Positions 1-10,582 of a stretch of DNA of 64,000 bases are shown piece after piece (within the stretch, counting starts at the first letter, position 1; the number at the start of each line of letters is the position of its first letter). The stretch is from assembly GCA_947311845.1 (NCBI GenBank), contig CAMZMU010000027.1:74346860-74410859 (forward strand), given 5' to 3'. Below the pieces are notes generated by a model. It was not told the origin of the DNA, ran no database searches, and was given only the letters and a program-made list of their open reading frames with translations. This DNA is from Poa pratensis (Eukaryota; Streptophyta; Magnoliopsida; Poales; Poaceae). Both the position numbers and the translations under genes were made by a program.

Positions 1-158
1 GCGCTAGCTTATTTCTTTGCCTCCCGCGCATCGATCGCAGGTCTTCGTAGCGTCTCAAACAAGCGTCAGCGCGTTGCGGGCCTGGGCGCTTCACTACTTT
101 ATTTGATTAGTCTGATTTATTTTTATTCCTTTAGCGCCTAGTTAAGCAGCGATGCGCT

Positions 159-803
159 GTGGATGCTCTTACCAGACCGGAGCTCCAGTACGCTGTTCAG
201 CAGGTGTGCCTTCATATGCATGCTCCCCGTGATGCTCATTGGACATCGGTGAAGCGGATTCTCCGCTACGTCCGCGGCACTTTGGAACTTGGTCTCTCGC
301 TCCACGCTTCTGCCGACACGGACATCATCGCCTACTCGGACGCTGATTGGGCCGGCTGCCCCGAAACGCGACGCTCCACTTCGGGGTACTGTGTTTACCT
401 TGGACCGTCGCTCATCTCATGGTCGTCCAAGCGGCAGCCCACGGTCTCCCGCTCCAGTGCCGAGGCGGAGTATCGGCTGTTGCCAACGCCGTCGCTGAGT
501 GCTCTTGGCTTCGACAGCTACTTCAGGAGCTCTCTTGTCCCGTCGACAAGGCCACCGTGGTATACTGTGACAACGTCTCCACCGTGTATCTCTCCGCCAA
601 CCCCGTCCATCACCGCCGGACGAAGCATATCGAGCTCGACATTCACTTTGTTCGCGAACAGGTGGCTCTTGGTCGCATACGTGTGCTACACGTACCACCT
701 CTCAGCAGTTCGCGGATATGATGACCAAAGGACTGCCTACGGCGTCCTTCGAGGAGTTCCGATCCAGTCTTTGCGTCCTCTCTGCCGACGCTTCGACTGC
801 GGG
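159..803 (+). pseudogene. Copia RT C-terminus and RNase H, frameshifted
   Basis: The first frame reads TRPELQYAV, then [19 protein letters not shown] and SSAEAEYR, the classic end of a Copia polyprotein, where RNase H degrades the RNA of the RNA/DNA hybrid during reverse transcription. The frame is lost after SSAEAEYR near 473. The match continues in a second frame ([30 protein letters not shown]) to about 700, then in a third frame (MMTKGLPT) to the stop just inside the LTR. Two frameshifts therefore disrupt it and it cannot make a working enzyme. The rest of pol is absent. Confidence 0.88.
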
Positions 804-805
804 GG

Positions 806-950
806 TGTTGAGTAGATATTTCTGTATAGTACATTAGCGCTTAGGCCCCTCCTCTATTTTATATCTGAGGGTATGGAGGCCTCCCATTGTACCTATATAT
901 GTGTGTGCTTTGCACCAGAGTAATACAACGCGTGTTACAACTATTCTACA
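806..950 (+). repeat. Probable 3' LTR of the Copia remnant (145 bp)
   Basis: It begins TGTTGAGTAG directly after the purine-rich GCGGGGG tract and ends CTATTCTACA, giving TG...CA ends. There is no second LTR in the window to compare, so the right boundary is an inference from the terminal dinucleotide. Confidence 0.6.
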
Positions 951-979
951 TTCATAACTACAGAATTTAAACTAAAGCT

Positions 980-1379
980 TCATGAAATGTGCTGTTTTAT
1001 TTCCTTCTCGCCGGTAAAGGGCAGAATGAATCCCTGGAGGTTGGAGACGGCTTCTTTCATCTCCCTGAACAAGTGGGCACAGGACCAGCGCTGCTCCAGT
1101 TCATTGTGCCATGAGGTGACCAAACTGAAGCAATCATTTTCGATCAGTACTCTGTCATGCCCATTTGCTCTTACCAACAGAATAGCATCTCTGCATGCAT
1201 GCTTTAGCTATGAATGGGTCACTGACATTCATATGCTTACTGCATTCTACTGCAACCAACTGTCCACCATCACACTTAGCAACAACTCCTGACCTTGCGC
1301 AGATTGTGCAGTTGTCAATAACACCATCAGTATTAAGTTAAATCCACTCGATATCAGGTCGACGCCATTTATCATTCTT
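980..1379 (-). pseudogene. Decayed RNase H-like (RVT_3-type) fragment
   Basis: Reading the minus strand from about 1379, there is a KWRRPD...W segment, an in-frame TAA, then LNTDG, SGVVAKCDGG and SDPFIAKAC. After a one-base frame change it continues with DAILLVRANGHDRVLIENDC and REMKEAV down to 980. This order (W..P, LNTDG, GV..., AEA-like, IE.DC) is that of the plant RNase H domain found at the C-terminus of Ta11-type LINEs and in LINE-derived 'ribonuclease H' genes. The catalytic first Asp is recognisable in LNTDG. A stop and a frameshift mark it as a pseudogene. I cannot tell a LINE remnant from a former host gene. Confidence 0.7.
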
Positions 1380-2445
1380 CAGTTACTGTAGCAGGACCAA
1401 CTTCAAACGAAAACTTCAAGTCATGTGAGCTCCAATAAGAATATTCTGATGGCAAGGATTTGGTTAAGTAACCTTGGAAGGCCCTCGATCATAACCATGC
1501 AAAAAACATACTGTAAGATTCTAGGTTGCCTGCGACAAATATCCTCCACATTATGTGCTGCAAATAAATAGACCAATCAAAGGTTTCTCAAATTACCCAA
1601 AGGGTTAGAAAAACAGAAAACAAGGAGGGCTGCATACATATGTCAAGTTGACAACTTGAAACCTGTCACTTGGATCACAAATACTATTGATCAGCTTGAA
1701 CCTTAAAATAAAAAGCAAGAGACTGCCATCATACATAAAACATGCACATAAAACCTTACTATTCTTGAAATCTGGGCATAGAACATTGGAACAATGGCCT
1801 AGAGCTGTACCTGGAGAATGGGAAGGAAAGTGCATAATTTCACCCACGAAATGAAGCAGAAAAGGTGGCAAAGTTGTGTTGTTCTTTTCTTTTCTAGAGG
1901 CTGCAAAACGTACATATATATATGACCACTGCAAGCATATCGTGCAAGAGAGATGGACGAACTGTACCTGCCGGGAAAGGAACAGCCGGCGTGGGAGGAG
2001 GGCCGAAGCTGTTGTCATTTGTTCTGTTGATCACTTGATATGATATGATTTCAGATGGTGCCTTTTATATATGTTTTCACATAAACATTTTGGATATGTA
2101 GAATAACTCTCAACCGAACCCAGATCCACACCGACCTAGCCACTTGATGCTGCATAAATATTGGAAAATATAGTAGATCATGTAAAAACACATAAACTGG
2201 CCATTAAAAAAACTATTATCAACACTAATCGGCCAGCTATTAGCACGCGCTAATTGGCCAGGTAAATGTCAGATCACCTAACTAACCTGGCAGGCATAGC
2301 AAATCATCAGCTGATCGATTCCCCAGTCCAAATATGGAACCAGCCCCAAATATCACATAGCAATATACCAGAACCAGACTTCAATGTATCTGCAGCAAAA
2401 AATACAAGCCAAGTGTTGTACAAATCAGACGGCTGTTTCATTACT
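1380..2445. other. Non-coding stretch, possible relic exons on the minus strand
   Basis: No conserved domain is readable. On the minus strand, an ATG at 2018 opens a short basic Ser/Leu-rich leader followed by CCCGGCAG|GTACAG, a good splice donor near 1968. A TTATTTGCAG acceptor-like site lies near 1560. These could belong to a broken gene whose last exon is the RNase H fragment at 980-1379, but no continuous frame proves it. 2040-2445 is AT-rich and shows nothing recognisable. Confidence 0.35.
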
Positions 2446-2503
2446 CGCCTGAACTATGGCGGAAGAACTCCAATCGCCCGAACTACGGCGGAAGAACTCC
2501 AAT
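2446..2503. repeat. 29-bp direct tandem duplication
   Basis: Two adjacent 29-base copies (2446-2474 and 2475-2503) differ at two positions. They lie just outside the proposed chromovirus LTR end at 2521. Function unknown. Confidence 0.9.
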
Positions 2504-2520
2504 CACCCCGCACTGACCCT

Positions 2521-2772
2521 TGTCAGGGACCCGATCGGAATCGGAACCTAGACGAGATGATCTACGACAACTCTCCGGAAATTAAGCAACTTTAATTGGA
2601 TCTAAGAACGATAAAGGAAACTACTTGCAGAAGAAGTAAGAACTGATAAAGGAAAACAACAAAGGCAAGACAAGGAAATTAGGGTTTTTGATATATCGCG
2701 CCGCCCATCCACCCTCTCTCCCTGGTTATATAGACCCAGAGAAGCCGCGATTCGAATTACAATGATTTGACA
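2521..2772 (-). repeat. Candidate 3' LTR of the chromovirus (about 252 bp)
   Basis: On the minus strand this interval starts TGTCAAATC and ends GGGTCCCTGACA, giving a TGTCA...TGACA inverted end. A TATATAACC TATA-like box lies near 2726-2732, about 40 bases from the U3 start, followed by a promoter-like GAGAGAGG run. The partner LTR is not in the window and no clear polypurine tract precedes it, so both ends are provisional; the start could instead be near 2779. Confidence 0.45.
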
Positions 2773-2927
2773 CTTGTCAGGTTTAGCTCATTTGAATTAC
2801 AGCCGTCCGATGTAGTGAAGAGGTAACAGTTCATTTGGAGCGTCCGTTAACTGAAGATGGAGTTCAGGTTCAGAAGACATGTAGTGTAGCACAGTCCTGA
2901 CATTACTCCCTGGCTGAAGACCAGACT

Positions 2928-4553
2928 TCAAGGATGGAAGGAAGGAAATGTCGCCTGGATGAACTTGCCGTCCTCCCATGTCGCTTCTTCCAGTGACATA
3001 TTCTCCCAATGAATCAGCCATTGCGGTATTCGGATGTCATGTGTTCCGGCATTGCGTGGTACTTGACGATACTGCAAGATAGCTAGTGGCGCATGCTTGA
3101 TCTTACCATCCGGCGTGAGCAGTGGCAAGTTGGGGTTGGGTACAGCTCTTGGTCCCAGATGCTGCTTGAGTTGATTGACATGAAAGACGTCGTGTAACTG
3201 AGTACCCTCTGATTGCTATAACTTGTAAGCTCGATTGCCAACTGTCGCCAGTATCTTGAATGGACCATAATATTTAGAAGAAAGTTTCAGAGCATTCCTC
3301 AGCCCTAAAGCTGTCTCTCAATAGGGTTGCATCTTCAGGTAGACCATGTCACCGACATTGAAGGTTCTGCCAGTACGCTTAGTGTCGGCATACTTTTTCA
3401 TTCTGTTTTGTGCTTGCAACAGGTTGTGATGTAGAAACTTGATCATGTGATCCTTTTCCTTCAATGTTACCTCTACTTCTGGTGAGACATTGCATGGAAC
3501 TGATATGTCATGTAGTTGAGGAGGAGGGTACTCATAGAGAGCCTCAAATGGAGAGATCTTCAGAGAGGTGTGATAAGAAGTATTAATATACCACCATTCG
3601 GCTGCTGGAATCCACTCAGCCCACTTCTTTGGTTCCTTAAAGGCCATGCTCCTTAAGTATTGCTCAAGGCATTGCTTAACTCGCTCAGTTTGCCCATCAG
3701 ACTCCGGGTGATATGCAGTACTGAAGTGGAGCTCCACTTTGAGTGCAGAAAAGAGTTCCTGCCATAGCTTGGATGTAAAAATCCTGTCTCTGTCACTAAC
3801 AATGGTCTGAGGAGGGCCATGCAATTTGAAAATGTTGTCCATGAACAGATTGGAGACTTGTGTGGCAGTGAATGGGTGAGAGAGGAAGAAGAAATGAGCA
3901 TATTTGGTTAATCTATCCACAATGACTAGGATCACATATTTTCCCTTTGATTTTGGCAGGCCTTCAATGAAATCCATGCTTATTTCCTTCCATTTCATTT
4001 TAGGTATGTCCAATGGGTCCAGTAGACCTGGGTAATGCACCCTTTCATTCTTGGATATCTGACATACTGGACATTGTGACACCTTTTCTGTGATGAGCTG
4101 TTTGAGGTTAGGCCAATAAAACATCTGCTTGAGCCTGTGGTGTGTAACTCGGCCACCTGAGTGTCCACCAAATATAGAAGCATGAAAAGATTTGAACAAC
4201 TTGTCCCTCAGGTCAGTAGCTGAGCCAATCACCAGTCTGTTTTTGTACCTCAGAACACCCGAGTGGAGTGTATAATTTGGGTGACTTGCTGCAGAAATTG
4301 CAAGTTCCTGAAGCAATTGTGTGTATTTAGGGTCACCCACATAAGTTTGAGCTATGTCATTCTTCCAGATAGGTACTGCTGCAGAGATAGCCAGGCAAGA
4401 AGGATCAGTGTCCAAATGCTTCCTTGATAATGCATCAGCTGCAGTATTTTCTGTGCCCTTTTTGTATTCAATGGAGTAGTCAAATTCGAGCAATTTCAGC
4501 ATGAGTTTGTGTTGGATGCCTTCTAGAAGTCTCCGGCTGGTCAAGTACTTCAA
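2928..4553 (-). pseudogene. Chromovirus integrase and chromodomain
   Basis: From 4553 down: an RNase H tail, DALSRK, then the HHCC zinc finger (FGGHSGG...H, QCPVCQISK). The integrase core follows with DDE-type residues in ISMDFIEGLP, IVSDRDR and HPESDGQTER, then the GPY-like module (FNVGDMVYLKMQPY). An in-frame TGA at about 3318 (probable CGA to TGA) interrupts it, and another frame disruption lies near 3220. The C-terminus (HAPLAILQYRQV...PQWLIHWENMSLEEATWED...FPSF, 2928-3128) matches the chromodomain pattern that targets such elements to particular chromatin. Integration function is lost in this copy. Confidence 0.88.
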
Positions 4554-4580
4554 GCTCTTCTGGTCTGTTCTGATTATTAA

Positions 4581-5650
4581 CTAGTTACCAAGGAGGTAGT
4601 ATCTCCATTTCTTCACTGCCTCCAGTATGGCCAGGCCTTCTTTTTCATAGATGGACTGAGCTATTGCTTTTAGTCCCAGTGTTTTACTGTAATAAGCAAT
4701 TGGTTTGCCTTGCTGCATGAGGACAGCACCCAGGCCAGAGCCAGATGCATCAGTTTCCAGCACAAATGGCAGGGAGAAGATAGTTAGTGCTAGTACTGGG
4801 GTGTCATCATTACTAGCTTTAGCTTGTTGAAGGCTTGCTGTTGTAGGTCAGTCCAGAGAAATGCTTCTTTCTTGAGTAAATCATGCAGTGGTTTACATAT
4901 GGAAGCATAACCCTCTATGAATCTTCTCTAATACCCAGTAAAGCCCAGAAATCTTCTCAGTTGCTTGATGTTTTATGGTGTTTGCCACTTTGCAATTTCA
5001 GCTATCTTCTCAGGATCTGTTGCCACTCCTTGTCCTGAGATCACATGGCCTAGATAATCCACTGATGGAGCAGCAAAGGTACATTTGGAGAGTTTTGCTT
5101 TTAACTGATGCTTTCTCAGGATCTGCAGTACATCACTCAAATGCTGCATGTGGGTATCCAGTGACTTGCTATATATTAGGATATCGTCAAAGAACACTAG
5201 AACAAATTTTCTGAGCTGCTCACTGAAAATTGTATTCATCAAGTTCTGAAATGTAGCCGGAGCATTAGTCAGCCCAAACGGCATCACCAAATATTCAAAA
5301 TGACCCATGTGAGTGGTGAATGATGTTTTTGCAATATCTGCCGCGTGCATGCGAATTGGGTGATACCCAGCTCTCAGGTCCAATTTAGAAAAAAATGTAG
5401 CACCTTGGAGTTCATCAAGCAAATACTCAATACCTGGTATGGGATACTTGTTCTTCACTGTCAGAGCATTGAGCTGCCTGTAATTAATGCATAGGCGCCA
5501 TGACTTGTCTTTTTTTCTGACCAGGATTGCTGGAGAGGAGTAAGGGCTTGTGCTTGGTCTAATCTCAGAGTTCTTCAACATGTTCTGGACCAATTCTTCC
5601 ACTATGTTTTTCTGTTTGTACAACATTCTGTATGGCCTGACATTTGGTGG
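4581..5650 (-). pseudogene. Chromovirus reverse transcriptase and RNase H
   Basis: From 5626 down: SEIRPSTSPYSSPAILVRKKD, WRLCINYRQLN, FSKLDLRAGYH, MPFGLTNAPATFQ and VFFDDILIYS are RT motifs, with FFDD in place of YVDD as is usual in chromoviruses. RNase H starts at 4763 (LETDASGSGLGAVL) and runs to YYLLGN, where a TAG at 4578-4580 cuts the frame; the expected next codon is Gln, so CAG to TAG is likely. RT and RNase H blocks are in different frames, so there is also a frameshift between about 4764 and 4973. Confidence 0.88.
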
Positions 5651-5713
5651 ATTGGTACCTTCCTTGAGTGGAATGGTGTGATCACATTCTCTGTGTGGAG
5701 GAAGGCCAGTAGG

Positions 5714-6289
5714 TTATGCAAATATATCATCATATTTGAGCAGAATATCATCAACTTGTGTCTGTGGAGTTTTTGCTGTTGCAGCCTCCTGTTTGTGTGT
5801 TGTATCAGGAGTTTCTACCCTGATAATGAATGCCTGTGCTCCTTGTCTAAGCAATTTGGAGCAAGCTTTAGCAGATATAATTGATTTGTCCTGAGGAACT
5901 GCCCTGTCCACAAGTGTACACCATTTACCATTAACTGTAATGGAGATACTCCTCTGTTCCCAATCAGTGAAATTAGGAGTGTGTGTTTTTAGCCAGTTTG
6001 CTCCTAGGACCATGTGATACCCCTTGAGTGGCAGTACTTTGCAGTCATAGCTGAAGTTGGTGCCTTGTATTCTGAATTTACAGTCTGGTATTTGTCCAGC
6101 CGACACCAATTCTCCTCCACCTGCTACCATGACCTTGTGTGCTGAGGTAGTCACTATTGGTATGTTAGCCTTTGCTGCAAATTCACTTTCAATGAAGGTA
6201 TATGTACTGTCACTGTCAATAAGTGCTACTGCCCTTTTTTTTACCAATTTGGACAAGTACTGATAGAGTAGTGTCACCAGGAATTCCAT
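5714..6289 (-). pseudogene. Chromovirus aspartic protease region
   Basis: This is the retropepsin region that would cut the Gag-Pol polyprotein. The active-site segment reads ALIDSDST, where the family has the D-S/T-G triad, so the essential Gly is Asp (a GGT-to-GAT type change). The flanking pattern (TFIESEFA, then MVAGGGELVSAG, and YHMVLGANWL for the ILG motif) is well kept. It lies between the gag zinc knuckle and RT as expected. Loss of the Gly would be expected to abolish activity, in line with the stops elsewhere in the element. Confidence 0.8.
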
Positions 6290-6331
6290 GCAATGCTTCA
6301 GCTGATATCTACATTATCTTGGGCTTAGCAG

Positions 6332-7626
6332 CTACGGGTTCTGGTAGGGGTTGTTGTTCAGATGCTGACAGCACAGCAGTCTCAGGTAGTGTGGGTTCAG
6401 CATCATGATGTGTATCAGCCAGTTCAACAGAGTCTTCACTGTCACTATGTCCTTGTAGATGCAGAGCATGCACAAGACTCTGAAAATTGGGGCATTTCTG
6501 TCCATATGACCGATTTCAGGACAGTACCAGCATTTACGGTTCTCTCTAGGTTTATCAGAGGGAGGTCTTGGCCTAGCATCTCTGAATGCATTCTGTTGCC
6601 TAGGAGGAGCTTGCTGTGTAGCCTTGCTTGTATTGTTCTTCTGCATTGGCTTTCTTGTTGTGGCCAGATAAGCCAATTCTTGCTGTCTTGCATCCAATAG
6701 GATGATTCTAGTGTGGTTGGTGTATGGCTTTTGACTACATGTTTCACTGTTTCATTCAGACCACTGAGGAATCGCAGCAAGAAGAAATTATCAGTAAGGT
6801 ATGGGTGATCAATCTGCATCTTGATCATGTACTCCTCAAATGCATCAATATAGCTGGCTACAGTTGTTGATTGCTTTAGGTGCTGGAATTGTTCCATTGT
6901 ATCATGTTCTCCTGGTCCAGGAAACCGAGCACAGAGCAGATCACAGAATTTGGCCCAGTCCATTGAGTGAATATCAATGCCAGCTAACCAGGTTTTTGCT
7001 TTTCCTCTCACATGTGCATTAGCCCATTTGATATTTGTCTCTGTAGCAATACTAGCCAATGCAAAGATGCTTTCACATTCATCAAGCCATCCTTGTGCAT
7101 TTTCACCAAAGAACAATGGAAGTTCCAGGCTCGGTGTGCGAATGTATGTCTCAGTATTATTGTTGTGGTATTGCTGAGGCTATGGTGATGGTGTGGTGGG
7201 TTTGGGAGGTAATGAAGGAAGTGGAGGTGTAGGTTGTGAGGGAGGTGGGGTGCAAACTTGTTGTTGGTAGGATTGTGGTCAGATTTGGCGGTGGGTAGTG
7301 GTAAAAGCCTATGTTTGGTTGGTAGTATGGATAGATAGGGTTTTGTGGTGGGTAGAATGGAGGTGGTTTATATTGTTGTTGGAATTGGTATGGTGGTGGC
7401 TGCTGGTATGGTTGTGGTGGCTAGTATTGATGTGGTCGCTGTGGAATTGGGTTTTGGTAGTGATAGTTGTTGTTGTTGGGGTAATTGGCGGCTGGTGGTG
7501 GGTAGTAGCTATTGGGGTTTGTGGCTGGGGTGGTGGTCTGGTAGTATTGCTGGATGTTGGGTGTAACCGATGATGATCCAGCTCTAGATGCATCGTGGTG
7601 CTGTGTTGGGGTCGGTGGTGGTTTGG
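6332..7626 (-). pseudogene. Chromovirus gag with zinc knuckle
   Basis: The N-terminal part (about 7160-7626) is low complexity, rich in Pro, Gln, Tyr and Asn (YPNNNNYHYQNP). The capsid-like domain starts near 7116 (FFGENAQGWLDECE) and continues through KTWLAGI, WAKFCDLLCARF and LRFLSGLNE. A CCHC zinc knuckle (CWYCPEIGHMDRN) at about 6490-6530 is broken exactly at its last Cys by a one-base deletion, which moves the reading frame. Gag would package the RNA. The 5' end of the gene is cut by the CACTA terminus at 7631. Confidence 0.82.
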
Positions 7627-7630
7627 CTTG

Positions 7631-7779
7631 CACTAGTACAGGAAACGCTACCAGTGGCGCACGGTACATGCGCCAATGACGCCGCGCCACTGGTAACACG
7701 CTATCTGTGGCGCACGGCTCGTGCGCCACTGATAAACCTCTTACCTGTGGCGCACCAGCCTGTGCGCCACAGATAGCCT
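7631..7779 (+). mobile_element. CACTA (En/Spm) transposon terminus, truncated
   Basis: The segment begins CACTAGTACAGGAAACG. It then carries several subterminal GTGGCGCAC / GTGCGCCAC words in both orientations, forming small hairpins (for example TACCAGTGGCGC with GCGCCACTGGTA). This is typical of Triticeae CACTA ends. It sits directly in chromovirus gag; the three bases before it are TTG. The opposite terminus ending TAGTG is not in the window and the segment stops where a truncated LTR begins at 7780, so only about 150 bases remain. Confidence 0.75.
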
Positions 7780-8969
7780 GAGTCCATATAAAGAAGGAAA
7801 CCCTAGGTCGTGAGAGGCACCCAAGACCACGAATTTTCCTCCTCCCAGGCAGCCGTCTGGGGGAGGAGAACCTCCTCCACACCATCCTCATCACCAAGGG
7901 CAGCCGTCGCCGCCCCCAAGGGCCACCGCCGCCACCGTGGGCTGCTGCGGGTCGCCGCCTCCACTCCGGGCTGCACCTCTTCATCAACCACTCCATCTTC
8001 TCCACCGACTTCTCCACCGTCTCCATGATGAAGGGGGAGTAGTCCACCCCCTGTGGTGTTAACTTGATCTAATCTCTCTATGTATGATCATTGTTGGAGT
8101 CCATATGATGTGCTTTGCGTAAGTATGGATCTATCTATGTAATTCTTATGGTGGATATTGTGGTATGAGATGATTTGTTATACATTTACCGTTATGTTGG
8201 AGCTTTTATGATTTGTCATACTTTGGAGATATTCTATGATACATGTGATGGTTTGATTTATGCATAATGCCTTGTTTATCCTTGTCATGAGGTGATTGAC
8301 ACCACCAAGTGTGGATAGATGAGAGAGATGTGGTCATGCACACGAAATATGAATCATTGCACTAGTGTTTAGAATATTGTCCATTATGAAGTATGATGTA
8401 TGTAGGTACGGGATGGCCGATGTGACAACGGCATATGTATTGAGTGACATGTGAAATACAGCCCAACATCCTTTATCTGGGGGTAAAAAGAAGAGTATGA
8501 TGTGGGAGTGAGAGCAACCACGCTAGCCTTACGAGGGTGACCTAGCAACACAAATGAGTAATTCTTTCAACTATGTGTTTTAGGACATATAGCCATCATA
8601 AAAGCTACCATTAAAACATGACAATTGTGTGTACTTTATCCATAACATGATAATCACCATGGATGAGAGAGAGAGGATTAAGTGAACCCATGAACCCATG
8701 TCCATTGTTCCTATAAGAGAAAACCTTTGTCTTGTCCTCTTGCATTGAAGAGGATTGGGACACTTTTACATTCTTGTTTTGTTGCATTAAACTTCCATCC
8801 ATTAAATCAACCATCTTGTTCCTTAAACTTGTTTAGTGCATAATCAACTAAAACTTGTGACACTTTAGTTGTAGGGAATAGATAACTTTTCCTTCTTGCT
8901 CCTGCGGATCGATACCTTACTTCTACATTGAGAGGTGCTACAGTGATCCCCTGCTCTTGGGGGTTATCA
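7780..8969 (+). repeat. 5' LTR of copy A, first about 417 bp missing
   Basis: It matches 13418-14617 nearly base for base from GAGTCCATATAAAG to GGGTTATCA. The U3 part present in the 3' LTR (13001-13417) is absent and replaced by the CACTA end, so this LTR starts almost exactly at its TATA-like CATATAAAG. Confidence 0.92.
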
Positions 8970-8979
8970 AGTACTTTTA

Positions 8980-8998
8980 TGTCGCCGTTGCCGGGGAG
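8980..8998 (+). other. Primer-binding site, tRNA-Asp type, one mismatch
   Basis: TGTCGCCGTTGCCGGGGAG lies 10 bases after the LTR end. The copy at 59424-59442 keeps the expected TGGCGCC start, so the T at position 3 is a mutation here. The complementarity to the tRNA-Asp 3' end is recalled from plant Athila-like elements, not searched. Confidence 0.75.
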
Positions 8999-9170
8999 CG
9001 TAGCGCTTAAGTTTCTATTCTTGTGTGCACTAGACTTTAGATTTATTTTATTTTGTTTTATATCTTGCAATCATCTAAGCTTGGGAGGTTCCTTTAAACT
9101 TGTTTGGTTGGGAGTTTCTCATTAGTTTTACTTTCAGTTTTATATATCAAAAACCCAAAAAAATTAGAAA

Positions 9171-10582
9171 ATGGAAAATTGTTATGAAAACGCAATGATG
9201 GCTGCTGAATTTAGAAAATCAAATGAAGGAAAAAGATTAGGAGAATACATAGAGCTTCTAAATAAAATTGCTAATGTGCTGCTTAATTATCATAAGGAAG
9301 AAACTTGTTGCTCTAAATACTTTAGACACTTTGAATTCCAATGCCCTTCCAATAGAGAACATGTTATTGCAACTTATCATACTTGGAATTATGCTCACTT
9401 AGGGATGGAAGAAGTAGAGCAATTTGTTATTTTTATGGCAGCCTATGAATTATACACCTTCATTAATGAACATGAAACCTGCCCTATAGCTTCTCAATTT
9501 AAAGTTTTTATTGCCAATATGCTTGATCTCTGCATACTTGAATTTGATGAAAATATCTATGTTGTTGACACAAGGAAGAGAGCTGCCCAAGAAAGGTCTA
9601 ATATTTTGCAGGAAGAAGATGACAAAAACTTAAGCTTGGGGATGCCCGTGCAACCCCAAGAGGATGATGAAAATGATGAACAACTAGAGAATGAAGAGTT
9701 GGATCTCCCAACTTCACCTTCAACAAATGATAGTAACACTCAAGATTTTGTTGATGATAAACTTTGCTTTTATGATTCTGATGATGAGGAGGACTATCAA
9801 CCTATGCCTAATGAGAACATTATTGATAATAATTTTAAAAATGATGAGGAATATGGTTTAGATATGCTATATGATAATGCTTTAGATGATGGTCCTATGC
9901 TTATTGATAAACCTCCATGTTTAGTTGTTACTAAATTATGTGAGGATAAAAATGATATACTTGCTGTTTGTGATGGTACTCTTACTCATGAGAGTCCTAC
10001 TTTGTTCTTAAATTCTCCTAATTACACCATAGAGGAGAAATTTGCTTATGTTGAGAAATACTTATGTGGTTTGCAATTACCTTTAGTTCCAAATATTTGT
10101 TGCAACCATGATATTAAACTTAATATTGATCTTATTAACTATTTTGAAAGAGGGAAGCATCTAATGAATTCCATAATAAATTTAATAATCCTCTTTATGT
10201 GCCTAAATTATCTAAGTTGAATGATTCTGGTGGTTATATGGTTGAATTTATTTCTACTACTTGCAACTATTATGAAAGAGGAGGCGATAAGAACCCTCTT
10301 TATGCTAATAATTATATGCTGCAAGTAAATATTGTTAATATGCATTGGGAAACTTCTATTTATGTTGATTCATTCATATACAAAATGCCAATGCATAGAA
10401 AGAAAGTTAGACTTCGTTGTTATTACTTTTGTGTTTTGTTTTTCTCTCAACTAGGTTTCAACTTGACTACTATTTTGATTGGTTTGAGAACACCATGGGA
10501 TCCTGGTATTATGCATGAACACTTTCCAAGGAAGAGGGACACATCAAAGTATAAGTTCCCTCATGAGCTTCAACCTTCATGA
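9171..10582 (+). pseudogene. Unrecognised acidic protein ORF of the LTR family, one frameshift
   Basis: The ORF opens at an ATG (MENCYENAMMAAEF) 173 bases after the PBS and reads 349 codons to 10220. A one-base frame change near 10160 separates it from its real C-terminus (VPKLSKLND to KYKFPHELQPS, ending 10582). Residues 1-150 look globular and helical with scattered Cys. Residues about 150-240 are extremely acidic (EEDD, DDEND, SDDEED). The C-terminal block contains GLRTPWDPGIMHEHFPRKR. Copy B encodes recognisable homologues of the acidic and C-terminal parts, so it was a real protein. I see no capsid, zinc-knuckle, protease or RT motif. Function unknown. Confidence 0.7.

Larger units (their letters stand above)
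151..950 (+). mobile_element. 3' remnant of a Ty1/Copia LTR retrotransposon
   Basis: Only the last part of RT/RNase H, the polypurine tract and one short LTR remain. Everything upstream of about position 151 is unrelated or lost, and the first 150 bases show no recognisable feature. Order and strand (RNase H, then a GGGGG tract, then a TG...CA LTR) fit the 3' end of a Copia element. The 5' LTR and a target-site duplication are not visible, so the lineage cannot be fixed. Confidence 0.85.
2521..7630 (-). mobile_element. Decayed Ty3/gypsy chromovirus (Reina-like), 5' end missing
   Basis: On the minus strand the order is gag with zinc knuckle, protease, RT, RNase H, integrase and a chromodomain-like C-terminus, which defines a chromovirus; the short element and LTR suggest the Reina lineage. 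Gag is interrupted at 7630 by a CACTA end, so the 5' LTR and PBS are not present here. Frameshifts and several stops consistent with C-to-T changes (CAG to TAG near 4579, CGA to TGA near 3318) show an old, inactive copy. Confidence 0.85.

Noticed and set aside
7298..7593. Overlapping open frames on both strands, Trp/Val-rich or His/Thr-rich
   Set aside because: They are reading-frame shadows of the low-complexity Pro/Gln/Tyr-rich gag N-terminus on the minus strand; the compositional bias explains the openness.
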